64,000 nucleotides of DNA from Galerina marginata (Eukaryota; Basidiomycota; Agaricomycetes; Agaricales; Galerinaceae), in assembly GCA_023014335.1 (NCBI GenBank), contig JAECYW010000004.1, positions 2,418,001-2,482,000 on the forward strand. Reading direction: 5' to 3'. A program made the position numbers and the translations under genes. A model generated the notes under the pieces. It did not search any database. It was given only the letters and a program-made list of their open reading frames with translations, and was not told the DNA's origin. Positions 30,776 to 42,061 of this stretch are shown here, in pieces. Position 1 is the stretch's first letter; each line of letters begins with the position of its first letter.

Positions 30776-32005
30776 TTAGCCTATGCCTGCGGCTGGGCGT
30801 TCGAAGGAGAATGCGGTGGGATTCTCCAACAAGAATTCCAAAAGACCGTGTAACTGGTCCGTCGGAGCGGGTCTCTCGTAGCCTGGGCAGTACGAGAGGA
30901 TGTGTGAGCGGGTCTCGCGAGGAGCACTGCATCGGGGGCAGCCGTGAGGCTCTTGTATGTTAAACCGGCGGTAGTACGCACCGATTGGCGCATGATTCAG
31001 TATACACCTGCACAAGCGAGCAAAGGAAGTGTTGTCACCTCCCGCTTTGCGAATCCATGGACCACCCTTGCGAGTATCCGGGGTTATAGTAACGACTTTC
31101 TTACCCAGCTTACAAAGCTGGAGAAAGTCGCGACCGAGATCCTGCGGACGATCCGTTGCGGCTTTAGCCCAATGACGCGCCGCGGCCGCGTCCGCCTCCG
31201 ACCGGAGGCGATCGAGAGTAACCTGTGAACCGTGGTCCACAGGCCGGTGATAGGAGCCAGCAGCGTGCTTGTGCGCCTCATGTTGCATACCCCACTTGCT
31301 CAGAGGCCATTGCTGCGCATGGCAAAAACAAGTTCTTACTTTGGGGATGGAGACATACAAAGATTGTTAGATAAATACTTGTTAAATAAGTAAATAATAT
31401 GTAGTCCGCTCAAATCTGAAGCTATTGGGATGATCTTATACTCAAAAAAAGCAGAAAAATAAGGTGGATCTAACAAGTCTAAATTGGCCTGGTCACATGA
31501 CCAGGAAGGCCCTGATTTTTACGATTTTTTTGATACCAAAATCATTAAATTTGGCCCAGTAATGGCTGAGATACAGAAACCATGCAGGGTCACTATATGA
31601 GTGGGAGTATTTCCGTCCTCGGCGTTAGGAATGTTTTCTGCCTGCTATGCAGGCCGGAAAACAAGTTCTTTTACTACATAAGAACTTGTAACTTGAGTTT
31701 AGAGGGGACGTGGTGGAATGATAGCCAGCGCAGCGGATCGCCCGCCAGCCAGGCCTCGAAGAGTTTGCAAGCGCGCAGGGAATGAGCCTGCGACGAGTGC
31801 AAGGAAGGGTCAACGGCTCGCTTCGCAGCTGCGATCGAGTCCGTGAAAATTGCAATGTGCTCACAAGCACGCTGGGTGGCGAGCTCGAGGGCACGGACAA
31901 CAGCCGACAGCTCCGCATCGGGTGCGGTAGCACGGCCTACAAGCCACCTGAAGCGATTAACTTTGGCGCCTTGCGAGTAAAGGACCCCTGCTGCAATATC
32001 TGCTC
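30776..32005 (-). pseudogene. LINE ORF2 C-terminus: RNase H and zinc knuckle
   Basis: This is the C-terminal part of a Tad-like non-LTR retrotransposon polyprotein. On the minus strand an RNase H domain runs from about 32000: IAAGVLYSQG, DAELSAVVRALELA (acidic residue), IAIFTDSIAA (the second conserved aspartate), and FHHVPSKLKW. After the inserted element, the frame continues with WGMQHEAHKHAAG and ends with the cysteine/histidine knuckle CPRCSAPRETRSHILSYCP. Stop at 30776-30778. The reverse transcriptase and endonuclease are missing. RNase H is split by a Helitron-like element at 31295-31691, exactly between the codons for K and W. Confidence 0.85.
31295..31691 (-). mobile_element. Non-autonomous Helitron-like element, short form
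   Basis: The 3' terminus CTTGCTCAGAGGCC (its complement) is at 31295 and the 5' terminus at 31691, 397 bp long. Removing it restores the RNase H frame without gain or loss of a base (CTCAAG joined to TGGGGT). This is an empty site deduced from coding continuity. The 3' end reads GAGCAAG rather than GACCAAG. Confidence 0.9.
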
Positions 32006-32533
32006 GTTGTTCAACTCGTTCTTCACGCTTTAACCACTCGTTCGATCTTTTCGAAACTTGGTACACCGCCTTACACCACCGCATTCGCCATGCCTTCCAA
32101 GCCTGGGACCGACCGCTCGTCGAGCGCCCAAGATCCGGGCCAGACAAGAGCCCCCCCCCACTCCGGTCTTCTCTGCAGCTCCTGCAGGTGGATCCTCCAG
32201 CTCTGCTGCAGCCTCTGCAGCTAGAGCTCGTTATACCCCCGATGTCCCTTCTCAGGAACGTCGAGGACCCTCCAGGCCGTCCTCCAGGGCGTCCAGTTCT
32301 ACGGTTCAGCCATCGGCGCATGGACCACCTCCCTCCGACTCAGAAATGGCCGATTATGAGCCATCTACTCCGTCAGAAGACTTGGCTCATGATGAGGGGG
32401 ACACAGGAGAGAGTGACTCCGCCTCGTCAATCGCAGCCATCCTCGAATCGGCCACTAGGTTTCTCCTCCAGGGGAGGCCTAGCATCGATGCCTCTCTCGC
32501 CGGGTCTCGCAGACTCGCCTCCTCCACCGTTGA
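32006..32533 (+). mobile_element. LINE 5' part (ORF1-like) in inverted orientation
   Basis: It is GC-rich like the LINE, with an ATG at 32090 (MPSKPGTDRSSSAQDPGQ). The frame is broken in a run of nine C near 32151 and continues as TPVFSAAPAGGSSSSAAA...EMADYEPSTPSEDLAHDEGD, a low-complexity acidic ORF1-type N-terminus. It is head to head with the ORF2 C-terminus on the other strand. An inverted 5' segment joined to a 3' segment with poly(A) is the product expected of twin priming, though two separate LINE insertions are possible. It is cut by Helitron 2 at 32534. Confidence 0.55.
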
Positions 32534-32736
32534 CTTGTTTAGAGGCCATTGCTTTGCATGGCAAAAACGAGTTCTTTTTCTTTGCTGCTTCTTATCTATA
32601 ATGGTACACTTGTTACAAATATCCTTTTGACTGTTTGAATTAAACTACATTAATTAGAAAAACGCTAATTAGCAATTAAACTAAATTACTCTACAAACTA
32701 CCAGTATATTATCAGCTCTGTATAATTATTCTCAAT

Positions 32737-35700
32737 TCATACTCCATATATAACAACTACTGCTTCTTTCTTTTTGCACTTAAATAATAAATCTCCTTCA
32801 AAATCATATAACTGTCCTTCTTTTATACATTTAGCACCAGTAGAAATACCATCATGGTACCAGATTTCATTATTAACTATAAATCTTGATGTAAAATGAT
32901 TGCTTCCACTATATATAATACCTTTTAATGATAATCTAGTTATACTCTTGTCTTGGTTTTCAATTTTAATATATTTACTTATAATCTTTTTAACCTCCAA
33001 ACTAAAACATATAAAACTTGGTGAAATAGTAAAATATCTTGTGATACAAACTCTTTTAGTACATAGTCCACAATATTTCTTTTGGTTTTGCCAGTGTTTA
33101 AAGTTTGACTGAGTAGATTTATGTGAAGAACATGTGATAAATATCAAAGATTGAGATTGAATTTAAGAAGTTGCTTCATAATTACAATCACTACACTTTT
33201 CATAACTGATATCTTTCTGATTGGGCTTTTGGAACATTGATTGTAAAAGATCACGGATATCAGTTCCTGTATGCTCTATAGGGAATTTATCTGGTTGAGA
33301 TGTTTTTAATTCATGTCTAACCAAATCTCTAACTGCAGATAATGTTTGAGATCCAGTTTGAACATTTTTATATCCCTTTACCAAAGTTTGTGTAAATTCT
33401 CCATATTGACTAAGCTCTTTGGTCCATTGTTTTTTGTTTTGAGACCATAAATTGAACAATATTGTAAATAATGAGTCATAAGAACAGCTATAATTGACTG
33501 AATCCCATTTTAAGCCTTGAAGTTCAATATCATAAGTAATTTTGGGTTTTTTGGTCTTAATTATTTTTTTAGCCTCTAATGGAACTATAGGTATTTCAGT
33601 ATCTTCTATTTTCCTCTTTAAATTGTTTACTTTAACTGGGATTGAACCTTTGGCAGGCTGAAAATGTTGTGCAACAAAAGTTTTAGCTTTTGAAACCACA
33701 GGCTTCTTATTGATAATAGTCCATGGACTATCTTTAACAGCTGCTGTATTTTCCATTGGCTTTTCTTTAGACCATTGTAGAGCTTTATCTATACAAGGTG
33801 GACAATAACCTGTGCCTTTGATTTGTTGATACTGTCTTATTATAATATTTCTAAGATTTCCAGTAATTGAAGTAGGTAGTTGATCAAGATATTTGAGTCT
33901 AGTAATTTCATCTAATAACTCAAGTTCTCTGAATTCTTGTCTTAGATAACCAGATATACCACATGTAATTTTATGATCATCAAAGCCTTGAAGAATAATA
34001 GTGCCTTCAGCAGTTGAACCTCTAGATAATGCAGTGTAATAAGCCATATGACTTCTACAACTATTCAAATTTACAACATTGTATTCTCTTGTTTTTCCTT
34101 GTGAAGCATAATCAGTCATTGCAAAATTTGGAAGCACAGAAACTTGAGATCTATTAATTGAAATAGGGGATTTTAAACCTGAACAAAGAACACTCTTGCT
34201 AGAGCGAGTTAAAGGAACAACATTTTGAGGAAGACCTTTAAGTTGAATTGTCTTAGCTGGTGAATCAAGTTTGACAAATAAAACATCAAGAACCAAATGA
34301 TTTTCAGCACCTTTTGAAGCTTGCCAGCCTACAACATGAGCTTCTTGACCCCGTGTGATACATAATTCTGTAGCATCATTATTGCGGATCATAACTGGCA
34401 TTCCAAAACATAAAGACAATTTTCCAGGAACAGTTTCAGTCATTGAATATCTCATATTCCATAGAATATTTTGAAGTTTTGAAGGAAGAGAAACTTGTTT
34501 TTTTCTGATTGTTTTAGCTTGAGGATTTTTTCTCTTTAAAAGTCTAAGTGTTTCAGGTGGAACACTTTCACCAATAGTATCCACAGAATAAAAATCAGTT
34601 AGAGTCTGACCAGTGTCTTTTGCAAATCTCTGACATCCCAGATCATTGATTTTGTCCTTTTCAGAATTTAAACCTAGAATGATTGAGACATTGCGGAATA
34701 ATGAACTAGCAATATTGGGCTGATCCTTTCTTTTTCCAGCTATTCTTGTTCTGAGAAACTGAATATCAGAAGCTGTACAGGCTGCATAGCGCATATTTTC
34801 TAAAGCAGTGCGAAGTTTAGTATCTGCAGGAGATTGGAATCTTTGTCTCATGTTTTGTCGCAAAATCACAACTGTAGTTATCTGATGCCATAAAGCTTTG
34901 CCTATTGCAGTTTGCTGGCCAGGTTCTGTCATAGCAGCATTAATTGTTGTACCAACTCCTCCGCTGTAAAGAGAAGCACCTTTAACAGGTGCTAATTGAG
35001 CAAAATCTCCAGCAAAAATCATATTCATACCACCAAAAGGATTATCCACAATATTTTTAAGTTTAGCAAGCTGAGCACTGATTTTATAAAGATCAAGACA
35101 TGATAACATTGAAACTTCATCAAGAAAAATATATTCAACACCTTCAAGTCTAGCATAAACCTGAGCTAAATTGGTTTGTTCATTTTTTTTCATTGCCTCA
35201 GTTTGAATACCTAGAGCTGAATGATATGTAGATCCTTTGAGTAAAGCAGCTGCTGAACCAGTAGGAGCCAGAATCATAATGCGATGTTTTTCTTTTCTTA
35301 GTTCAAAAAAAGCAATTAAAGCTTTAATAACCTGAGATTTACCAGTTCCACCCATTCCACCTAGATACATTTTAAGAGGTTCAGTTTTATGAAGGGTTGC
35401 ATGATTAGCCACAATGCGGAATGCACGCTCTTGTTCTGTATTCAAGCTAAATTTACTAACAGTATCATCAATGAATTTCTGTTCATTCAATTTCTCAGCC
35501 TGGAAATCCTTATTAATATATGATATATCTGATACTACAACTTCATCATGAGACTCATGGTTATCAGTAGATTTATTAATACCTGATGGCAGATCCTTCA
35601 TTCTTTGAGCAATAACATCTTTTTTAGCAGCATCAACTATAGAATTCCATTCACTGCTATTGAAATTCTCAGTAGGTTTAAAAGTGCTATCAGGTTTTAT

Positions 35701-38700
35701 AGTATTGTCTTTGGAGCTATCCAGCCAGCCTATATTTTGAACTACTTTTTCAATCTGAGCCATTTCTTCAGTTTTAGCTGCATCATTGATAAGAAGTTCA
35801 GACATGTCTTGTTCATTATCAAAAGATGCTAGTGGACCATCATCAGTATAGTCCAATGCTGTCTGATCTAATTCATTAAGAGTTTGTTCATTATCAATCC
35901 AAGATCCAAATATACTATTCTTTTGAGCTGCACCTTTTTTCAATTTAGCAGAGTAATCATCTCTGGCATCATTGCATTCATATCTTAAATTGAAATTCTT
36001 CATCAACTGGTTTTGATGTTTAGCAAATTTGAAAGCATTAAAAGCTTCATCCCAGGTTTGATTTTCAAGCTTAAGATCTCTTCCAGTTCTCCATGGTTTA
36101 AAAAGTGTTAACATTGTTGAACAATAATATTCTCTATCACCTTGATCACTTCTAGGAAGAATGCCACCTAAAAACACTGGAACTATTAAAGGATCATTGG
36201 TTTTATAAACTACCTCATGTGTTCTATACAGAGGATGACCAGGTAAGAAGTTATACTTTATATTAAGACTTGTTTCAGTAGTTTTATTGATAGTACTATT
36301 TTGAATATTTAATTCATCATCTGACTGGCTGGATTTGCCACCACCAACTTGTGAAATAATATCTAGCTCATCATTTGAATCCAGCTGCTCATCTAATTCT
36401 TCTTCTTCAATATTATCAAGCTGTCCATTGAGTATATCTTGCAAGGAGTCAAATTTTTTCAAGTTCTTTTTTGAGCGCCTTGTAGTTTCTGATCTGCGAA
36501 TCCATTCATATAAAGTGATATTTTTGTGTATGTTTGGGCGATAAATATAATCATCAACTTTAGATAGACCAACATAGTCTCCAAGATTCTTATCAAGAAC
36601 AACTTTTTCTGGGCTTTCTTCTTTATCATTATCACCCCATGCATCTCTGACTTTGCGGACATAGAGTCTCCAGTAAAACTTTATAAATTTATGCTGAGTA
36701 TAATGATCTGGATTTCCTAATAGATATAAAGATGCCATTGGACTTCCTATTTCCATTTTAGATGTAAGTGAGTTGACCATTTTAGTCATTAAAGCTCTAG
36801 CAGTTTCTTGGCGACTACTGCTGCCACCTAGTAACTCTGAATTTTTAGAGAATATTTGGCGCACTGTATCAAAGATTGAATAAGTTGTAAGACCTGGTTT
36901 AGTAACATAATCTGTAACATAAGCAACAACAGCTTTGACTGAAGTTCCAGACAAAAGACTTGTTACATCTGTATTTGCTCTAATAAGATAAGACAGAGCT
37001 GGTGTAAATGTATTCATCCAACTTTCACCTTTTTTTAATTTTAGAGCACCTGTAAGAGGTTCAACCATTGTATTCTCAACAATATCTCTAGGAAACCTTG
37101 CTTTACATTCACCTTTGCTATTTTTGCAGCCTTTTCTTACAGATCTACCATCTTTGGTTTCAATATCAGTTCTACAGTCATGTCTATTAGATCTTGCAAG
37201 TATGTCATTGGTCTCTTCTTCAAACTTGATCCACCATTCTTTTAATTCCTTGCAGTTGGAACAATCTGTACAATTTTTTGATTTACATAACTCTGGTGGA
37301 GGTTTTGGCATTGTTTTTGTTGGATCTGAATAACCAGTTTGTTCTTGCTTAGATTTAAAAGATGCAAGAATATCAGCTAATGGCTTTTCATTTAACAATT
37401 CACCTTGATGAACACTTTCCAAATATTCTACCATTTGTTGTTGAAAGTCAGAAGTAGTATCCATGATGCGATCTCTGATCTCCTGAGGTGAAAGTGAATT
37501 TTTAATCCATAATAGAAGATGTAGATGCAAAGTTAGACGACCTTGTTGTTCAACTGTTCCATAATAAGCATTTGTTTTACCATACAAGCCTGGAGAGTTA
37601 TTGCCAACACCCAATACATGTTTAATGAAGGTTTCACACATAAAATGAAAGAATCTTGCAGCTGCCACAGGGTTTTGAACAACAAGGCGGTAAGCTTCAT
37701 CAGGCAGGCAAATCTCAGGTTTGAACTCAATATCCTTATCAGCAAAATAAAGACAGATTGGATGTTTACTATCTGCAGGAGAAAGTGTAATAAACCAAGA
37801 TGGTGCACCTATATAGGAAATCAAAGACCATATTTCATTGCGCATAGACTTTTTACCTGCTAAAGAACCTTCAACATGACCTCCAATTGTATCTAAGTCT
37901 TGTATGACTTTATAGCATAGTTTTTCCTCTTGAGTTTCAGGTTTTACACGCTCACCAAGAGAAAGGCGCTTGCTAATATTAGATAACACTGAATGATTAA
38001 GGTTTAATAGGCGATTAGCCATTTCAGAAAAATAAGATCTCTGTACTACTAATCTTCCTCGACTTGTGCTTTGAGAAATCTGTTCATGATTAAATGCAAT
38101 CAAAGGAAAATTAGGATCAGTTTGAAACCTTTTATCATGATATATTAAAAGATGTCTTTTCTGGACCAAAGGTGAATGGATTTTGTTCATTATTGATTGA
38201 CCTATACCACCATGACCATATGGAAAAAGCCATGGAAGCATAGAAGGAAACAACTGAGGATTTTTAAATATTGAGCAAGGTTTTTCAGAATGGCCAGCAA
38301 ATAAAATTTTTCCATTGCTCATAAGATGTTCCAAAGCTTTGGCTTTTATAGTATCAATAGAAAGCTCTGAAAACTCTTGTCCTGTAAGACCTTGAACAGT
38401 AAATGAGCAAGGACCTGATTCTACACCATCTTCTTCTTCATTATCATGTACACTAGTGGCTTCTGGATCTTTATTTATAATAGACTCCCTATAGTCAATA
38501 ACAACAGGACAGTCACTTTCAGGATATTGCATTAAGTTGTCTTTTGAGATACCAACATCAGAATAATCAGTATGATTTAATTTAAGCCAATTTAAAGCCT
38601 TAGCTACATGGTTGCGACGGACAAGTAAAGGAGTGCGTTTAATATCATCTTTGGTGGGTCTGCAAGGTCCAGTAAATATAAATGCAAGAACTTCATCAAG

Positions 38701-39843
38701 CTCTTTTACTGGAGGTGGTAAAACATCATATATTTTTGGGACTGGATTTTGAAAGGTAATAGCATTGGCTCTCATTTTATATCTGCCTGATGCCACTTTG
38801 ACTATGCATCTATTGTGTCTTACACGTGCAATTAAAAGCTTTTCAACATAAGTCAGATTTTTAAGCACATCTGGTATTTCACCGACCCAAAAACCTGAAG
38901 CTAAAGCAAATGAGGGTATTTTGTTTTTCTTCAAACTAGCACAACAGGTTTTACATGCATGAGTACATTTTGAATCAATAATTGGACCAGTAATATCAGA
39001 AATAGGATCTTCAGGAGTTTTTCTTTCTTTGCGAGTAATACCTGGATTTACTAATATCTTTAATTTATTCTTTATTTCACCTAAAGGTATCAGATTTTTG
39101 AAAGGTGTTAATCTTCCACAAACTGCACAGCCTGCTTCTACAAATTGAGAAGGACTTGTATCCTGTATAAAGCCTGAAATGATTTTATGAAGAAGACTTT
39201 TAGATGGTGGCTGAGGAGGAAATACTTTTTTTTTTTTTTCAAACTGGAGTATATCTTTCTGTTTCTTTAAGTTTTTTTGAGTTATTTTATTAGCGATAAT
39301 ATTGGCTTTTTCAATTTTATCAAGTTTGTCATACCATTTACTTTGACGTTCAGCAGCTGCTTTTAATGTAGATGGTGGAAGTACAAAAATAGTACAAAAG
39401 CCAGTACAGTTTCCAACACATTGATGAGAAGATAATACAGTCATTAATGCTGGTAAAGTGTGCTTGCTTACTTTTCCAATATCATGACATTTTGCAATAG
39501 CGCGGGCTTGACTTACAGTAATCTTATCACATAACAGTTCCAAAGGTATACGTGCTAAAAAAACATCTTTCTTATTAGTATATTTATCCAATGCTTTCTT
39601 AAATGGCATATGGCTTTTAAATTTTAAGGCTGTATTATCTTGAGTGATTGGTGTACTTTGAAAAAGAATATATTTTGAAATAGCAGCATATGTTAGAGTT
39701 TTATTAGTACCAGCCCCAAAGAAAGCAGAGTTATCAGGTTGAAGAATACAATCACTTCCATCCCAATTATGTGCTGTTAAACATTTTAACTGGTTTATAA
39801 AATGTTTGGAACAAGAACTAACTGTACAGAAATTTGATAGAGG
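32737..39843 (-). pseudogene. Helitron 2 Rep-helicase-protease ORF, main part
   Basis: From the ATG at 39609 the frame runs 2148 codons to a TAA at 33163-33165, where Helitron 1 has CAA, then on in frame to 32737. It is also open upstream to the insertion at 39843. Approximate residues from that ATG: N-terminal cysteine/histidine region to 260; HUH motif LHLHLLLW near 695; Y2 motif YVTDYVTK near 897; acidic linker about 1060-1150; Pif1-type helicase with Walker A GGMGGTGKS near 1416 and Walker B DEVSM near 1496; ubiquitin-protease-like Cys box SCSYDSLF near 2043; and, after the stop, the His box HFTSRFI..WYHDG. The helicase and Rep motifs are intact. The single nonsense codon removes only the end of the protease-like domain. 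Confidence 0.85.
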
Positions 39844-41117
39844 TTACAAGTTCTTACATAGTAAAAGAACTTGTTTTCCGGCCTGCATAGCAGGCAGAAA
39901 ACATTCCTAACGCAATGGTTCGAAATTCTCCCACTCATACAGTGACCCTGCATGGTTTCTGTATCTCAGCCATTACTCAGCCAATTTTGATGATTTTGGT
40001 ATCAAAAAATTCGTAAAAATCAGGGTTTTCATGTGGCATGGGTATCCAGGGACGATTTGGTCATGTGATCTGTTCACACGACCCAAAAAGCGGAAATTTG
40101 TGTGAATTTACACTTGAAGCAGATTTCAGTGAGCTAGATATGCTAAAATATGTTGCCCAGACCAATCTAAAATAATGTACAAATATTTACATATGTTTTG
40201 CAATGATCTCATGGTGTCTAAATCTGGCAAACAGCCAGCTTAACTCAGTGAAAATCGCAAAATTAGTGTTAAACTGACTGGATAACCCATAAAAGGCATA
40301 CCAAACACTGCAAAACATGACCAAATAGCTTCAATATGATGTAATAGATGCTTACACAATCAAACTCACAACAGAACTCTGTGCAATTGCCTTGGAATCA
40401 GTTGATGCACCAAGTTAGACCAAAATATTCTCAGGGATATGTCATGTGATATGTGTGCACAGACCATCTCTTAGGTAAAAAACATTATCAGTATTTTTAT
40501 TTTATTTTAATGCCTTTAAAATCTCTCAATATAGCTTATTTACTGTGTTTTCAACAATATTCCGCATTTGGTAAGTCACATAAAGATGTCACAATACGCA
40601 TGTGACACCATCCTTTAGCCCTGATTTTTCTGATAATTGCACATTTTGTTTCAAGGCAATCTGATAAAAACTAAGCGACGTATAAATTAATCTTCTTATA
40701 AGTTTCTTATTGTAGTCTAATAATTAATCTTGTTACAAGTTCTTACATAGTAAAAGAACTTGTTTTCCGGCCTGCATAGCAGGCAGAAAACATTCCTAAC
40801 GCAATGGTTCGAAATTCTCCCACTCATACAGTGACCCTGCATGGTTTCTGTATCTCAGCCATTACTCAGCCAATTTTGATGATTTTGGTATCAAAAAATT
40901 CGTAAAAATCAGGGCCTTCCTGGTCACGTGACCAGGCCGTTTTAGGCTTGTTAGATTGGCCTCATTTTTCTGCTTTTTTTGAGTATAAGATCATCCCAAT
41001 AGCTTCAGAACTGAGCGGACTATGTATTATTTACTTATTTAACCTTTATTTATAGTCAGACTTACCTTAAAAGTAAGAACTTGTTTTTGCCATGTGCAGC
41101 AATGGCCTCTGACCAAG
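39844..41117 (+). mobile_element. Non-autonomous Helitron-like element, long form, inside Helitron 2
   Basis: The outer 5' end TTACAAGTTCTTAC is at 39844, the inner 5' end at about 40734, and the 3' end GACCAAG at 41117 before a host T. Deleting it joins a CAA codon (41120-41118) to a CCT codon (39843-39841) of the Helitron ORF with the frame kept, so the target was the Helitron coding sequence and no bases were duplicated. Confidence 0.9.
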
Positions 41118-41963
41118 TTGTTGATAATTATACCACCACTGCATAGATACTTTCTCTTCATGTAGATAAAGCATTGGAATTCTAGCCAAAACAAAAGTCT
41201 GAATTGCAGAAGATACTAATATTGGAGATACGTCGTAAGTAAATAAAGCCAGCTGATGCAGGGCCAACTGAGAAGATTTAGTGTTAAGCCTCATAAAGTT
41301 TGAATATTCATGTTTTAATAGAAGATTTCTGATAAGTTGTAGATATGCTCTGTGGATCTGATAAAAGATATTAGACTCTAATGAAGCCATATATACATAG
41401 GACAATAGCTTGTTTAGAGAACAGCTGGTCAAATAAATATATTCTACAAAAGCATTAAATATAGGCATGTAGAGACTGTAAGCTTTGAATTTGCTAACTA
41501 GGTAACCAATGTCATTATCAGAGATATTCCATTTATAAAGGATCTTGGTTGTAGATATATCAAATATGTGTTGGACAAGTTTAAGTTGGATGCCAGAAAT
41601 ATTAGGTGTACGTTGAATGCTAATGTCAGAAATATCAAAAGTATGACGCTGAATGCCAATGCCAAAAATGCCAGATGAGGTTTGAATATCATGTGTGTTA
41701 TAAAAGCAAGTAGTCTCTTGCAAGAATAAGGTGTCAGCTTTTAAAGTCAAAAGGGTCAGTTTTGAGAACTCAAAGGGTATTAAAGGCATACCTAAAGCCA
41801 AGCTTTGCAAAGAGCGAGATAGAAAGCCAATTTGATTGAGCTCTCTTGGTATAAGAGAAAAGAAGACTAATAAGACGAGGAATAACTTCATTGGAGCTAG
41901 AGATAGAGTTGATAGGTGGTGGTAAGGAGCAAGAAGGATGAACGTCCAAAGTTCAACTTTCAA
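41118..41963 (-). pseudogene. Helitron 2 ORF, N-terminal part
   Basis: This open frame (ATG at 41963, MKVELWTFILLAPYHH) is in phase with the Helitron ORF across the insertion (YNYQQ joined to PLSNFC). A homologous stretch occupies the same position in Helitron 1 (2-128), so it belongs to the element rather than to a neighbouring host gene. It is hydrophobic-rich with no recognised domain. The region about 41490-41750 is repetitive (DIS/FGIGIQ/IQRT variants). The true start may be further upstream or lost. Confidence 0.6.
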
Positions 41964-42061
41964 CTTTGGTTGATATTTGTTTGTTTGGACCTGATGTCAT
42001 GTATAAATAATTGCCAAACAAAGAAAATTATATATAAGTTGTGATAATACAAATGGGGTAG
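41964..42061. other. Helitron 2 / JmjC gene boundary
   Basis: About 100 AT-rich bases lie between the presumed Helitron ORF start and the JmjC-like stop. No Helitron 5' terminus of either subfamily is visible. Confidence 0.5.

Larger units (their letters stand above)
32534..41963 (-). mobile_element. Helitron 2, autonomous type, nearly complete
   Basis: The 3' terminus is at 32534, with the hairpin GCCATGCAAAGCAATGGC then CTCTAAACAAG followed by host T on the minus strand. It was inserted into LINE ORF1 sequence. The element carries one very long ORF interrupted by a non-autonomous insertion (39844-41117). The 5' terminus (expected TTACGAGTTC...) is not found before the JmjC gene, so the 5' edge is either lost or unrecognised near 41.96-42.06 kb. 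Confidence 0.8.

Noticed and set aside
31674..32321. 215-codon minus ORF taken as one protein
   Set aside because: Only the part below about 32005 is RNase H. The upstream part is the antisense of the inverted LINE 5' segment.
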